In this document: piece after piece, positions 35,475 through 48,247 of the stretch
Position numbering within the stretch: the stretch's first letter is position 1
Layout: the number at the start of each line of letters is the position of its first letter
Program-made: the position numbers and the translations under genes
The notes under the pieces: model-generated
What the model was told of the DNA's origin: nothing
Database searches by the model: none
Seen by the model: only the letters and a program-made list of their open reading frames with translations
Assembly (NCBI GenBank): GCA_947683625.1
Contig: CANTUR010000429.1
Coordinates: 1-64,000, forward strand
Length of the DNA stretch: 64,000 nt
Reading direction: 5' to 3'
DNA from: Mallotus nudiflorus
Lineage: Eukaryota > Streptophyta > Magnoliopsida > Malpighiales > Euphorbiaceae

Positions 35475-37615
35475 TTACATATTCACAACACTAATCCAAA
35501 ATTCTAGCTCTTCAAACTCATAAATATAAATGAGATTGTGGAATGCACAATTTGTGCACGTTTGCGCCTGTTTGGACGCAAAATGATAACTCGTGCTAAA
35601 TTTATGCACGAATTGTTTAAAACATGTGATCCAATGTTCCAACCACATATTTTCAATCCTAAAGACATATTCCAGCATTTCAAACTCGTAAATCTAGTTG
35701 ATTTAATTGAATGCACAACTTGTGCACATTTGCGCATGTTTGAACGAAAAACGTGAACTCGTGCAAATTTGTGCGCAAATGGTTTTAGAAAAGACATCCA
35801 ATGTTCCAATCGCATATTAATAGCACTAATCACATATTCTAGCTTTTCAATCTCACAGATACAAATGAGATTGTTGAATGAACAATCTTGCACATTTGCG
35901 CTTTTTTGAACGCAAAATGTCAACTCGTGCGAAAAGTTATGCACAAATTGTTTAAAACATGTAATCCAACATTCCAACTACATATTTTCAATCCTAAAGA
36001 CGCATTCCAGCCTTTGAAACTCATAAATCCAGTTGATTTAATTGAATGCACAATTTTTGCGCTTGTGTGAACGCGAAACGTGAACTCATGCAAATTTGTG
36101 CGCAAATGGTTTTAGACAAGGTATCCAATTTTCCAATCGCATATTCGTAACACTAATCACTTTTCAAACTCATAAATATAAATGAGATTGTTCAGTGCAC
36201 AATTTTTGCACATTTGCACCTGTTTGAACGCAAAACGTGAACTCGTCCAAATTTGTGCGCAAATGCTTTTAGACAAGATATCCAATGTTCCAATCGCGAA
36301 TTCACAACACCAATCACATATTTTAGCTTTCTAAACTCATAAATATAAATGAGATTGTTGAATGTATAATTTTTGCACTTTTGCGCCAGTTTGAACGCAA
36401 AACCTTAACTCGTACAAAATTTATGCGCAAATTGTTCAAAGCATGTAATCCAATGTTCCAACTACATATTTTCAATCCTGAAGACATATTCCAGCATTTC
36501 AAACTCGTTAATGCTGTTGATTTTGTCCAATGCACAATTTGTGGACATTTGCGTATGCTTGAACGCAAAACGTGAACTCGCGTAAATTTGTGCGCAAATG
36601 GTTTTAGACAAGATATCCAATGTTCCAACCCTAATCATATATATTCTAGCTTTTTAAGCTCATGAATATATAAATGAGATTGTTGAATGCACAATTTGTG
36701 CACGTTTGCGCCTCTAAGAACGAACGCAAAATCTAAGGAGAAATTGTTTATAATATATGTAATCCAATGTTCCAGCTACATATTTTCAATCCCGAAGACG
36801 TATTCCAGCATTTAAAACTCATAAATCTAGTTGATTTAAATGAATGCACAATTTTTGCACATTTGCGCATGTTTGAACGCAAAATGTCAACTCGTGCAGA
36901 TTTGTGCACAAATGGTTTTAAGACAAGATATCCAATGTTTCCAATCAAATATTCACAACACTAATCACATATTCTAGCTTTTTGAACTCATAAATGTAAA
37001 TGAGATTGTTGAATGCACAATTTGTGCACATTTGCACCTCTATGAACGCAAAATGTTAACTCGTGCAAAATTTACACATAAACTGCTTAAAACATGTAAT
37101 CCAATGTTCGAACTACATATTTTCAATCCTAAAGACATATTCCAGCCTTTAAAACTCATAATTGCAGTTGATTTAATTGAATGCACAAATTTTGCACATT
37201 TGCGCATGTTTTAACGCAAAACGTGAACTCGTGCACATTTGTGCGCAAATGGTTTTAAGACGAGATATCCAATGTTCCCATCAAATATTCACAACACTAA
37301 TCACATATTCTAGCTTTTTAAACTCTTAAATATAAATGAGACTGTTGAATGCACAATTTTTGCACATTTGCGCCTGTTTGAACGCAAAATGTTAACTCGT
37401 GCAAAGTTTATACACGGATTGTTTAAAACATGTGATCCAATGTTCCAACTACATATTTTCAATCCTAAAGGCATATTCCAGCATTTAAAGCTCGCAAATC
37501 TAGTTGATTTAATTGAATGCACAATTTTTGCACATTTGCACTTGTTTTCACACAAAACGTGAACTCGTGCAAATTTGTGCGCAAATGGTTTTAGACAAGA
37601 CATCCAATGTTGCAA
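35475..37615 (+). repeat. HOR copy 14 (2141 bp)
   Basis: Canonical. Private variants in A2 are AGAAAAGAC (~35787) and AGCTTTTCAATC (~35841). Confidence 0.96.
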
Positions 37616-38782
37616 TTACATATTCACAACACTAATCCAAAATTCTAGCTCTTCAAACTCATAAATATAAATGAGATTGTGGAATGCACAATTTGTGCAC
37701 GTTTGCGCCTGTTTGGACGCAAAATGATAACTCGTGCTAAATTTATGCACGAATTGTTTAAAACATGTGATCCAATGTTCCAACCACATATTTTCAATCC
37801 TAAAGACATATTCCAGCATTTCAAACTCGTAAATCTAGTTGATTTAATTGAATGCACAACTTGTGCACATTTGCGCATGTTTGAACGAAAAACGTGAACT
37901 CGTGCAAATTTGTGCGCAAATGGTTTTAGACAAGACATCCAATGTTCCAATCGCATATTAATAGCACTAATCACATATTCTAGCTTTTTAATCTCACAAA
38001 TACAAATGAGATTGTTGAATGAACAATCTTGCACATTTGCGCTTTTTTGAACGCAAAATGTCAACTCGTGCGAAAAGTTATGCACAAATTGTTTAAAACA
38101 TGTAATCCAACATTCCAACTACATATTTTCAATCCTAAAGATGCATTCCAGCCTTTGAAACTCATAAATCCAGTTGATTTAATTGAATGCACAATTTTTG
38201 CGCTTGTGTGAACGCGAAACGTGAACTCATGCAAATTTGTGCGCAAATGGTTTTAGACAAGGTATCCAATTTTCCAATCGCATATTCATAACACTAATCA
38301 CTTTTCAAACTCATAAATATAAATGAGATTGTTCAGTGCACAATTTTTGCACATTTGCACCTGTTTGAACGCAAAACGTGAACTCGTCAAAATTTGTGCG
38401 CAAATGCTTTTAGACAAGATATCCAATGTTCCAATCGCAAATTCACAACACCAATCACATATTTTAGCTTTCTAAACTCATAAATATAAATGAGATTGTT
38501 GAATGTATAATTTTTGCACTTTTGCGCCAGTTTGAACGCAAAACCTTAACTCGTACAAAATTTATGCGCAAATTGTTCAAAACATGTAATCCAATGTTCC
38601 AACTACATATTTTCAATCCTAAAGACATATTCCAGCATTTCAAACTCGTTAATATTGTTGATTTTGTCCAATGCACAATTTGTGGACATTTGCGTATGCT
38701 TGAACGTAAAACGTGAACTCGCGTAAATTTGTGCGCAAATGGTTTTAGACAAGATATCCAATGTTCCAACCCTAATCATATA

Positions 38783-39607
38783 TGATGTGAATCCAAGTTC
38801 AAAGCCTAAAGAGATCCAAGATCCATTAATAGTACAAGAAGGCCCAATCACAAGGTCCAAATCCATGAAGCTTCAAGAAGCCATATTGGGTTTAATTAAG
38901 GACATTTGGAAAGCCCACGAATTTCAGCCCAATAAGGCATCCATGGAGGCCCAAGGAATAATATTTAATTTGTTTTTGTGTTAATAACAATTAGGGTTAC
39001 ATGTAGCCACCATATACAAGTTAATAGGGTAATTATTGCCAAGTAATGGCTATTATTATGGGTAGTGGTTACTAAAGTTAATGGGGTAATCAATACCAAG
39101 TAAATGGCTATTAATGTGGGTAATGGTTATTAAGGCCATTTAAGAGTAAAAGTAATCCTATGTGTGTGAGTCTATTTTAGTAGTGTGAGCATGGACTTGT
39201 ACTCTATATAAACAAGTCCTTTTCTTTCTTTTGTAGGATGAATGAATTTGATATATGAATTATAACTTTGTTTGAGTTTTATTGTGAGGAATTTTGTCTT
39301 TAATTTCTTGCATAAACTTTGTGACTTATCAAGCTTTATTCTAGCTTGTGGTGTCAAAATCTAAATCTTTGTTTTCTTATTATTTATCAAACATTCTTAT
39401 TTGTGGCATAAGAGGAAATTCAAAGTCTATCTTAGTATCTTTATCCTTGTTGGTAAAGGGGTTAAGTAGCATCTATCTTCTTACTTCAATCTTTGAACGA
39501 TCCGAATTTGTGGATTAAATTGGTAAATTTTAGTTTTCTTTCAATTCAACTTATCATAGTATTCTTGCTATTGGGGAGTTAATTGATGAAACCTACAATT
39601 CCCATCA
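38783..39607 (+). repeat. 5' LTR of element 2 (825 bp)
   Basis: TG...CA termini. Relative to element 1 LTRs it has a 4-bp loss after the TATA region (GGATGAATGAATTT) and other small changes. It differs from its own 3' LTR at five sites: the ATG/AAG codon near 38866, T/C near 38970, G/A near 39038, T/C near 39368 and A/G near 39400. Confidence 0.95.
39205..39212 (+). promoter_or_regulatory. TATA box of element 2 5' LTR
   Basis: TATATAAA at 422 bp into the LTR, in the same context as in element 1. Confidence 0.6.
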
Positions 39608-39611
39608 TAAG

Positions 39612-39623
39612 TGGTATCAGAGC
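39612..39623 (+). other. Primer binding site of element 2
   Basis: TGGTATCAGAGC, identical to element 1 and at the same 4-bp distance from the LTR. Confidence 0.93.
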
Positions 39624-40290
39624 ATTGGCTCAAGATTGAGGTTTGCATATCCAAAACTATCTTTTAGTTCTCAATATCTTGTGTTCATCTTATATTTTGC
39701 ACCTTTCTTGCTATCTATTATTCTTGTTATTTTTTTTTATCTTTGTTCTTCTTATCTCAAGATTTTGTTTGCAGATATCAAAAAAAAAAAAAATTCGTCC
39801 ATAAAAAAAAAAAAAAAAAAATTCGTCCATAAAAAAAAAGTATATGTTATCTTTGATATTCCTATGTTATATCTCAGTTTACATTAAAAAAAAATTGACT
39901 CTTCATATTCCATTGAGATCTATCTTTATAATTCTGTCTCTTTGTGTTCTTTGATAATCTATCTTTGTTTTTCATTTCTATTAGCCTATTTGTTACAAAT
40001 TGTTCTTTTCTTTAAGCCTACCTTATTATTTTCTTGTTAGCCTACCTTATTTTTTTATCATTGATTACTACATTCTTGAATTTTGTTTGATTGAGAAACT
40101 TAGTTAATCTAAGAAATCAAAAGGCAAATTTGAGAGGTAAAAGGCAAGAGTGTGAGATCATTAGAGAAAAAGCCAAAATTGAGTGTAAACACGAGTGGTA
40201 TATATAAATTTTGAGTGAAACACGTGAGGGAGTGTTGTTAGATTGTTTTTTTTTCTATTTTCTTTTGTTAAAATTTTAGGTTTTACAATC
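39624..40290 (+). other. Leader / 5' untranslated region of element 2
   Basis: Non-coding, 667 bp. It contains the A runs separated by TTCGTCCATA (~39781-39838) and a single 35-bp unit. It keeps the GAGAGGTAAAA donor-like and TTTTAGGT acceptor-like sequences before the Gag ATG. An in-frame TTG at 40243 extends the open frame by 16 codons but is not an expected eukaryotic start. Confidence 0.7.
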
Positions 40291-43200
40291 ATGTCAAAAG
40301 ACACAAGTTCTTCTTCTACAAATGATCATGTGATTCAAGCTATGCAACAACAATTCGAAAGAATGTTTAACATGATGGTAGGAGTCAATGAGAAATTGGA
40401 GAGGCATGATGGCATCCTTAACCAATTACAAGGAGAGCCTAAAGAAAGGAGACGTCCACCAATTGACCAAGAGGACTATGAAGGAGAGGATGAATTGGAT
40501 GATGATCAAGTCACCTTGGTGGGACAACAAATCAATCCTAGGAGACAAGCTAGGAGAGGACGTCCTAAAGATAATGTTGATCGCAACCTTGGAAGCATCA
40601 AAATGAAGATTCCTTCATTCCAAGGAAGAAATGATCCAGATGTGTACCTTGAATGGGAGAGGAAAGTGGAACTCATCTTCGAATGTCACAATTATTCGGA
40701 GGAGAAAAAGGTAAAACTTGCCGCTGTTGAGTTTAGTGATTATGCAATTGTTTGGTGGGATCAATTTTGCAAGGAAAGACGTAGATATGGAGAAAGACCC
40801 GTGGAGTCTTGGAGGGAAATGAAGCAAATCATGAGAAAGAGGTTTGTTCCAAGCCACTACTATAGAGAGCTTCATCAAAGATTACAAACTCTAATTCAAG
40901 GATCTATGAGTGTTGAGGAGTATCACAAAGAAATGGAGAAGGCTATGATTAGAGCAAATGTGGTAGAAGATCGTGAAGCTACCATGGCAAGGTTCTTGAG
41001 AGGGCTAAACAAAAACATTGCTGATGTTGTTGATTTGCAACATTATGTGGAGATTGAAGATATGGTGAATTTGGCCATGAAAGTGGAAAGGCAATTGAAA
41101 GGAAAGAGGTATGATTCTAAACCAAATGTGGGTTCTTCTTCTTCTTGGAAAACTTCTTGGGGGAAAAAGGATGATAAACCTTTTAATAAGTCAAAAGTGG
41201 AAGAAACTAAACCTAAAATTGACTTGGGTAATAAGGGAAAGGGTGAGAATCAACCAGCCCAAACTAGGGGAATAAAATGTTTTAAGTGTTTGGGTCATGG
41301 GCACATTGCTAGGGAATGTCCAAATAAGAAAGCTATGATTCTAAGGGATGGTGATATTGAATCGGAGAGTGAGGGGGATAGTGATGATGATATGCCTTCT
41401 TTAGAAGATTGTAGTGATGTTGAATGTGCTAAGGGAGATAATCTTGTTGTTCAAAGAACATTGAGTTTGCAAAATAAACATGATGTCCATAGGGAGCAAA
41501 GGGAAAATTTGTTTCATACTCATTGTTTGATTTCTAACAAGTTGTGCAACATGATTGTGGATAGTGGAAGTTGTACTAATGTAGCAAGCACTTTGCTAGT
41601 GGAGAAATTGAAGTTGCCTACTACCAAGCACCCAAGACCATACAAGTTGCAATGGCTTAATGAAAGTGGAGTTGTAAAGGTTTATGAAGATTTATTCCCA
41701 GAAGAAATTCCAAATGGTTTGCCACCTAAAAGAGGCATTGAGCACCAAATTGATTTCATACCCGGAGTAAGCATTCCAAATAGACCAGCATATAGATGTA
41801 ATCCGAAGGAGACCAAGGAAATCCAAAAGCAAGTGAGTGAGCTTATGGAGAAGGGTTATGTTCGTGAAAGTATGAGTCCATGTGCCGTACCCGTCTTGTT
41901 AGTGCCTAAGAAAGATGGAACTTGGAGGATGTGTGTTGATTGTCGTGCCATCAACAAAATCACGGTGAAGTATAGACATCCCATTCCTAGGCTAGATGAC
42001 ATGTTGGATGAATTGCATGGTTCATATTTGTTTTCAAAAATTGATTTGAAATCTGGTTATCATCAAATTAGAATGAGAGAAGGTGATGAATGGAAAACAG
42101 CTTTTAAAACTAAACATGGTTTATATGAGTGGTTAGTAATGCCTTTTGGTTTAACTAATGCACCAAGCACTTTCATGAGATTGATGAATCATGTTTTAAG
42201 AGCATTCATAGGCAAATTTGTTGTTGTCTATTTTGATGATATCTTGGTTTATAGCAAAAATTTAGATGAGCATGTACAACATTTGACTTGTGTTTTTGAT
42301 GTGCTTAGAGAAGAGAAGTTGTATGCTAATCTAAAGAAATGTTGTTTTTGCACTAATGAAGTTACTTTTCTTGGATATATTGTCAATGACAAGGGCATTC
42401 ATGTTGATCAAGAAAAGGTAAAAGTAATTAGAGAATGGCCAACACCCACAAGTGTAAGTGATGCAAGAAGCTTTCATGGTTTAGCTAGCTTTTATAGAAG
42501 GTTCATTAAAAATTTTTCTACCATAGCTGCACCTTTAACTGAATGCATCAAAAAGAATGTTGGTTTTAAGTGGGGAATTGAACAAGATGAGGCTTTTAAC
42601 TTGCTAAAAGACAAATTAAGTTCTGCACCCTTGTTATCTTTGCCAAATTTTACTAAACCTTTTGAGATTGAGTGTGATGCAAGTGGCATAGGTATTGGAG
42701 GAGTTTTGATGCAAGAAGGCAAGCCCATAGCATTCTTTAGCAAAAAGCTAAGTGGAGCAAGTCTAAACTACCCTACATATGACAAGGAGTTCTATGCATT
42801 GGTGAGAGTTCTAAGGACATGGCAGCATTACCTTGGTTACAAAGAATTCATAATTCACACTGACCATGAGTCCTTGAAGTATCTCAAAGGACAAGGAAAG
42901 CTCAACAAGAGACATGCAAAATGGGTGGAATTCATTGAATCCTTTCCGTACATCATTAAGTACAAGCAAGGGAAAGAAAATGTGGTGGCCGATGCATTGT
43001 CAAGAAGGTATGCCTTGATCTCTAAACTTGATGCAAAATTATTAGGATTTGAATACATCAAAGATCTTTATTCTAATGATCCTGATTTTTCTAATGTTTA
43101 TGGGGCATGTGAGAAAGGGGGTTTTGATAAGTTCTATAAGTTTGATGGTTTTCTTTTTCGGGAAAACAAATTGTGTGTGCCACAAAGTTCTTTAAGAGAG

Positions 43201-44505
43201 TTACTTGTGAGAGAGGCACATAGCGGAGGTTTAATGGGGCATTTTGGGATTAAGAAAACTTTGGATGTGTTGGGTGACCATTTCTTTTGGCCACACATGA
43301 AAAGGGATGTTAAGAGAATTTGTGAGAAATGCATTACTTGCAAACAAGCCAAATCCAAAGCAATGCCTCATGGTTTGTATACACCTCTTACCATACCAAA
43401 TGAACCTTGGGTAGACATTTCTATGGATTTTGTTTTAGGATTACCTAGGTCCAAGGGAGGGAGAGATTCCATTTTTGTTGTTGTGGACAGGTTTAGCAAA
43501 ATGGCACATTTCATTCCATGTCACAAGACGGATGATGCAACCCATATTGCCAATCTATTCTTCAAGGAGATTGTTAGGCTACATGGAGTGCCAAGGACCA
43601 TTGTGAGTGATAGGGATGTCAAATTCCTAAGTCACTTTTGGAAGACTCTTTGGGGAAAGATGGGGACAAAGCTTTTGTATTCTACAACTTGTCATCCACA
43701 AACAGATGGACAAATGGAGGTGGTCAATAGGACACTTTCAACACTTTTGAGGGCTGTCATCCAAAGAAATCTGAAAAATTGGGAAGAATGTTTGCCACAT
43801 GTGGAATTTGCTTACAATAGGAGTGTGCATGGTTCAACAAATTGCTCACCATTTGAAGTTGTGTATGGATTCAACCCAATGACTCCATTAGATTTGCTAC
43901 CATTTCCATTGGACAAAGCTAATCTAGAGGGGAAACAAAAAGCTGAGTTCATCAAGACTTTGCATGAGAGGGTGCGTGCAAACATTGAGAAGAAGACACT
44001 CCAATATGAAAAGCAACACAACAAGGGGAGGAAGCAAGTCATTTTTGAGCCCGGAGATTGGGTGTGGGTGCACTTGAGGAAGGAAAGATTTCCTAACCAA
44101 AGGAAATCAAAGCTTATGCCAAGAGGAGATGGTCCTTTTAAAGTGCTTCAACGCATCAACAACAATGCCTACAAGCTAGAACTTCCAAGTGAGTATGGCA
44201 ATGTTAGTGCTACATTTAATGTTAGTGACTTGTCTTTGTTTGATTTAGGTGATAAAGATGATGGAGCTGATTTGAGGACAAATCCTTTTGAAGAAAGGGG
44301 GAATGATGTGAATCCAAGTTCAAAGCCTAAAGAGATCCAAGATCCATTAATAGTACAAGAAGGCCCAATCACAAGGTCCAAATCCAAGAAGCTTCAAGAA
44401 GCCATATTGGGTTTAATTAAGGACATTTGGAAAGCCCACGAATTTCAGCCCAATAAGGCATCCATGGAGGCCCAAGGAATAATATTTAACTTGTTTTTGT
44501 GTTAA
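40291..44505 (+). CDS. gag-pol: Gag-Pol polyprotein of element 2 (1404 aa, protease truncated)
   Basis: Collinear with the element 1 protein except for an internal loss of 181 residues after residue 463, at the junction 41679/41680. Gag, the CCHC knuckle, the protease DSG, reverse transcriptase (YFDD at 647-650), RNase H and integrase remain open with no stop or frameshift. The second half of the protease, including the LGRPW motif, is gone, so self-cleavage is unlikely. The element 1 stop TAA is CAA here, adding ten residues ending in FNLFLC. An integrase change replaces T by M just before the catalytic Glu (DGQME). The ATG at 40291 is chosen because it aligns with the element 1 start. Retention of an open frame suggests recent origin, or selection on the shortened form, or simply the in-frame nature of the loss. 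Confidence 0.88.
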   Translation: MSKDTSSSSTNDHVIQAMQQQFERMFNMMVGVNEKLERHDGILNQLQGEPKERRRPPIDQEDYEGEDELDDDQVTLVGQQINPRRQARRGRPKDNVDRNLGSIKMKIPSFQGRNDPDVYLEWERKVELIFECHNYSEEKKVKLAAVEFSDYAIVWWDQFCKERRRYGERPVESWREMKQIMRKRFVPSHYYRELHQRLQTLIQGSMSVEEYHKEMEKAMIRANVVEDREATMARFLRGLNKNIADVVDLQHYVEIEDMVNLAMKVERQLKGKRYDSKPNVGSSSSWKTSWGKKDDKPFNKSKVEETKPKIDLGNKGKGENQPAQTRGIKCFKCLGHGHIARECPNKKAMILRDGDIESESEGDSDDDMPSLEDCSDVECAKGDNLVVQRTLSLQNKHDVHREQRENLFHTHCLISNKLCNMIVDSGSCTNVASTLLVEKLKLPTTKHPRPYKLQWLNESGVVKVYEDLFPEEIPNGLPPKRGIEHQIDFIPGVSIPNRPAYRCNPKETKEIQKQVSELMEKGYVRESMSPCAVPVLLVPKKDGTWRMCVDCRAINKITVKYRHPIPRLDDMLDELHGSYLFSKIDLKSGYHQIRMREGDEWKTAFKTKHGLYEWLVMPFGLTNAPSTFMRLMNHVLRAFIGKFVVVYFDDILVYSKNLDEHVQHLTCVFDVLREEKLYANLKKCCFCTNEVTFLGYIVNDKGIHVDQEKVKVIREWPTPTSVSDARSFHGLASFYRRFIKNFSTIAAPLTECIKKNVGFKWGIEQDEAFNLLKDKLSSAPLLSLPNFTKPFEIECDASGIGIGGVLMQEGKPIAFFSKKLSGASLNYPTYDKEFYALVRVLRTWQHYLGYKEFIIHTDHESLKYLKGQGKLNKRHAKWVEFIESFPYIIKYKQGKENVVADALSRRYALISKLDAKLLGFEYIKDLYSNDPDFSNVYGACEKGGFDKFYKFDGFLFRENKLCVPQSSLRELLVREAHSGGLMGHFGIKKTLDVLGDHFFWPHMKRDVKRICEKCITCKQAKSKAMPHGLYTPLTIPNEPWVDISMDFVLGLPRSKGGRDSIFVVVDRFSKMAHFIPCHKTDDATHIANLFFKEIVRLHGVPRTIVSDRDVKFLSHFWKTLWGKMGTKLLYSTTCHPQTDGQMEVVNRTLSTLLRAVIQRNLKNWEECLPHVEFAYNRSVHGSTNCSPFEVVYGFNPMTPLDLLPFPLDKANLEGKQKAEFIKTLHERVRANIEKKTLQYEKQHNKGRKQVIFEPGDWVWVHLRKERFPNQRKSKLMPRGDGPFKVLQRINNNAYKLELPSEYGNVSATFNVSDLSLFDLGDKDDGADLRTNPFEERGNDVNPSSKPKEIQDPLIVQEGPITRSKSKKLQEAILGLIKDIWKAHEFQPNKASMEAQGIIFNLFLC
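44290..44303 (+). other. Polypurine tract of element 2
   Basis: GAAGAAAGGGGGAA, identical to element 1, abutting the 3' LTR and inside the coding frame. Confidence 0.92.
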
Positions 44506-45128
44506 TAACAATTAGGGTTACATGTAGCCACCATATACAAGTTAATAGGGTAATTATTACCAAGTAATGGCTATTATTATGGGTAGTGGTTACTAAAGTT
44601 AATGGGGTAATCAATACCAAGTAAATGGCTATTAATGTGGGTAATGGTTATTAAGGCCATTTAAGAGTAAAAGTAATCCTATGTGTGTGAGTCTATTTTA
44701 GTAGTGTGAGCATGGACTTGTACTCTATATAAACAAGTCCTTTTCTTTCTTTTGTAGGATGAATGAATTTGATATATGAATTATAACTTTGTTTGAGTTT
44801 TATTGTGAGGAATTTTGTCTTTAATTTCTTGCATAAACTTTGTGACTTATCAAGCTTTATTCTAGCTTGTGGTGTCAAAATCTAAATCCTTGTTTTCTTA
44901 TTATTTATCAAACATTCTTGTTTGTGGCATAAGAGGAAATTCAAAGTCTATCTTAGTATCTTTATCCTTGTTGGTAAAGGGGTTAAGTAGCATCTATCTT
45001 CTTACTTCAATCTTTGAACGATCCGAATTTGTGGATTAAATTGGTAAATTTTAGTTTTCTTTCAATTCAACTTATCATAGTATTCTTGCTATTGGGGAGT
45101 TAATTGATGAAACCTACAATTCCCATCA
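44304..45128 (+). repeat. 3' LTR of element 2 (825 bp)
   Basis: Same length as its partner with five substitutions. The polyprotein extends 202 bp into it, ending at TAA 44503-44505. Confidence 0.95.
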
Positions 45129-46106
45129 TATATATTCTAGCTTTTTAAGCTCATGAATATATAAATGAGATTGTTGAATGCACAATTTGTGCACGTTTGC
45201 GCCTCTAAGAACGAACGCAAAATCTAAGGAGAAATTGTTTATAATATATGTAATCCAATGTTCCAGCTACATATTTTCAATCCCGAAGACGTATTCCAGC
45301 ATTTAAAACTCATAAATCTAGTTGATTTAAATGAATGCACAATTTTTGCACATTTGCGCATGTTTGAACGCAAAATGTCAACTCGTGCAGATTTGTGCAC
45401 AAATGGTTTTAAGACAAGATATCCAATGTTTCCAATCAAATATTCACAACACTAATCACATATTCTAGCTTTTTGAACTCATAAATGTAAATGAGATTGT
45501 TGAATGCACAATTTGTGCACATTTGCACCTCTATGAACGCAAAATGTTAACTCGTGCAAAATTTACACATAAACTGCTTAAAACATGTAATCCAATGTTC
45601 GAACTACATATTTTCAATCCTAAAGACATATTCCAGCCTTTAAAACTCATAATTGCTGTTGATTTAATTGAATGCACAAATTTTGCACATTTGCGCATGT
45701 TTTAACGCAAAACGTGAACTCGTGCACATTTGTGCGCAAATGGTTTTAAGACGAGATATCCAATGTTCCCATCAAATATTCACAACACTAATCACATATT
45801 CTAGCTTTTTAAACTCTTAAATATAAACGAGACTGTTGAATGCACAATTTTTGCACATTTGCGCCTGTTTGAACGCAAAATGTTAACTCGTGCAAAGTTT
45901 ATACACGGATTGTTTAAAACATGTGATCCAATGTTCCAACTACATATTTTCAATCCTAAAGGCATATTCCAGCATTTAAAGCTCGTAAATCTAGTTGATT
46001 TAATTGAATGCACAATTTTTGCACATTTGCACTTGTTTTCACACAAAACGTGAACTCGTGCAAATTTGTGCGCAAATGGTTTTAGACAAGACATCCAATG
46101 TTGCAA

Positions 46107-48247
46107 TTACATATTCACAATGCTAATCCAAAATTCTAGCTCTTCAAACTCATAAATATAAATGAGATTGTGGAATGCACAATTTGTGCATGTTTGCGCC
46201 TGTTTGGACGAAAAATGATAACTCGTGCTAAATTTATGCACGAATTGTTTAAAACATGTGATCCAATGTTCCAACCACATATTTTCAATCCTAAAGACAT
46301 ATTCCAGCATTTCAAACTCGTAAATCTAGTTGATTTAATTGAATGCACAACTTGTGCACATTTGCGCATGTTTGAACGAAAAACGTGAACTCGTGCAAAT
46401 TTGTGCGCAAATGGTTTTAGACAAGCCATCCAATGTTCCAATCGCATATTAATAGCACTAATCACATATTCTAGCTTTTTAATCTCACAGATACAAATGA
46501 GATTGTTGAATGAACAATCTTGCACATTTGCGCTTTTTTGAATGCAAAATGTCAACTCGTGCGAAAAGTTATGCACAAATTGTTTAAAACATGTAATCCA
46601 ACATTCCAACTACATATTTTCAATCCTAAAGATGCATTCCAGCCTTTGAAACTCATAAATCCAGTTGATTTAATTGAATGCACAATTTTTGCGCTTGTGT
46701 GAACGCGAAACGTGAACTCTTGCAAATTTGTGCGCAAATGGTTTTAGACAAGGTATCCAATTGTCCAATCGCATATTCATAACACTAATCACTTTTCAAA
46801 CTCATAAATATAAATGAGATTGTTCAGTGCACAATTTCTGCACATTTGCACCTGTTTGAACGCAAAACGTGAACTCGTCCAAATTTGTGCGCAAATGCTT
46901 TTAGACAAGATATCCAATGTTCCAATCGCAAATTCACAACACCAATCACATATTTTAGCTTTCTAAACTCATAAATATAAATGAGATTGTTGAATGTATA
47001 ATTTTTGCACTTTTGCGCCAGTTTGAACGCAAAACCTTAACTCGTACAAAATTTATGCGCAAATTGTTCAAAACATGTAATCCAATGTTCCAACTACATA
47101 TTTTCAATCCTGAAGACATATTCCAGCATTTCAAACTCGTTAATGCTGTTGATTTTGTCCAATGCACAATTTGTGGACATTTGCGTATGCTTGAACGCAA
47201 AACGTGAACTCGCGTAAATTTGTGCGCAAATGGTTTTAGACAAGATATCCAATGTTCCAACCCTAATCATATATATTCTAGCTTTTTAAGCTCATGAATA
47301 TATAAATGAGATTGTTGAATGCACAATTTGTGCACGTTTGCGCCTCTAAGAACGAACGCAAAATCTAAGGAGAAATTGTTTATAATATATGTAATCCAAT
47401 GTTCCAGCTACATATTTTCAATCCCGAAGACGTATTCCAGCATTTAAAACTCATAAATCTAGTTGATTTAAATGAATGCACAATTTTTGCACATTTGCGC
47501 ATGTTTGAACGCAAAATGTCAACTCGTGCAGATTTGTGCACAAATGGTTTTAAGACAAGATATCCAATGTTTCCAATCAAATATTCACAACACTAATCAC
47601 ATATTCTAGCTTTTTGAACTCATAAATGTAAATGAGATTGTTGAATGCGCAATTTGTGCACATTTGCACCTCTATGAACGCAAAATGTTAACTCGTGCAA
47701 AATTTACACATAAACTGCTTAAAACATGTAATCCAATGTTCGAACTACATATTTTCAATCCTAAAGACATATTCCAGCCTTTAAAACTCATAATTGCAGT
47801 TGATTTAATTGAATGCACAAATTTTGCACATTTGCGCATGTTTTAACGCAAAACGTGAACTCGTGCACATTTGTGCGCAAATGGTTTTAAGACGAGATAT
47901 CCAATGTTCCCATCAAATATTCACAACACTAATCACATATTCTAGCTTTTTAAACTCTTAAATATAAATGAGACTGTTGAATGCACAATTTTTGCACATT
48001 TGCGCCTGTTTGAACGCAAAATGTTAACTCGTGCAAAGTTTATACACGGATTGTTTAAAACATGTGATCCAATGTTCCAACTACATATTTTCAATCCTAA
48101 AGGCATATTCCAGCATTTAAAGCTCGCAAATCTAGTTGATTTAATTGAATGCACAATTTTTGCACATTTGCACTTGTTTTCACACAAAACGTGAACTCGT
48201 GCAAATTTGTGCGCAAATGGTTTTAGACAAGACATCCAATGTTGCAA
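46107..48247 (+). repeat. HOR copy 16 (2141 bp)
   Basis: Canonical. Many private substitutions lie in A1/B1 (e.g. AATGCTAATCC ~46119, GACGAAAAATG ~46207). It shares GAATGCAAAATG in B2 (~46540) with copy 17. Confidence 0.95.

Larger units (their letters stand above)
25581..38782 (+). repeat. Satellite HOR array, middle block (end of copy 9, copies 10-14, start of copy 15)
   Basis: The most regular stretch of the window: five consecutive copies of exactly 2141 bp between the two retrotransposons. Copies 10-14 share GCGAATTC in A4 and AAAGCATG in B4, absent from copies 1-9. Confidence 0.97.
38783..45128 (+). mobile_element. Element 2: CRM-like LTR retrotransposon lacking a 543-nt segment (6346 bp)
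   Basis: Order: 5' LTR 38783-39607, PBS 39612-39623, leader to 40290, Gag-Pol 40291-44505, PPT 44290-44303, 3' LTR 44304-45128. The LTRs are 825 bp and differ at five sites, against one in element 1, so this insertion is older. Flanks share only TATA (38779-38782 and 45129-45132); a 5-bp duplication would require one LTR terminal base to be shared or lost. It is the same family as element 1 but a different lineage: LTR indels, one 35-bp leader unit instead of three, a lost stop codon and the missing Gag-Pol segment. Without a full protease it probably depends on a related element. Confidence 0.94.
37616..46106 (+). repeat. HOR copy 15, split by retrotransposon element 2
   Basis: Satellite parts are 37616-38782 and 45129-46106. 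Counting the shared TATA once gives 2141 bp. The insertion lies about 113 bp into A5. GATGCATTCC in B2 (~38140) and ATTCATAAC in A3 (~38285) are shared with copy 16. Confidence 0.95.

Noticed and set aside
38739..38984. Fusion gene of satellite and LTR at the element 2 left border
   Set aside because: Same explanation: LTR copy of the integrase tail read in frame with flanking satellite.
40243..40290. N-terminal extension of element 2 Gag by 16 residues
   Set aside because: The first codon is TTG in a T-rich leader; the ATG at 40291 matches the element 1 start.
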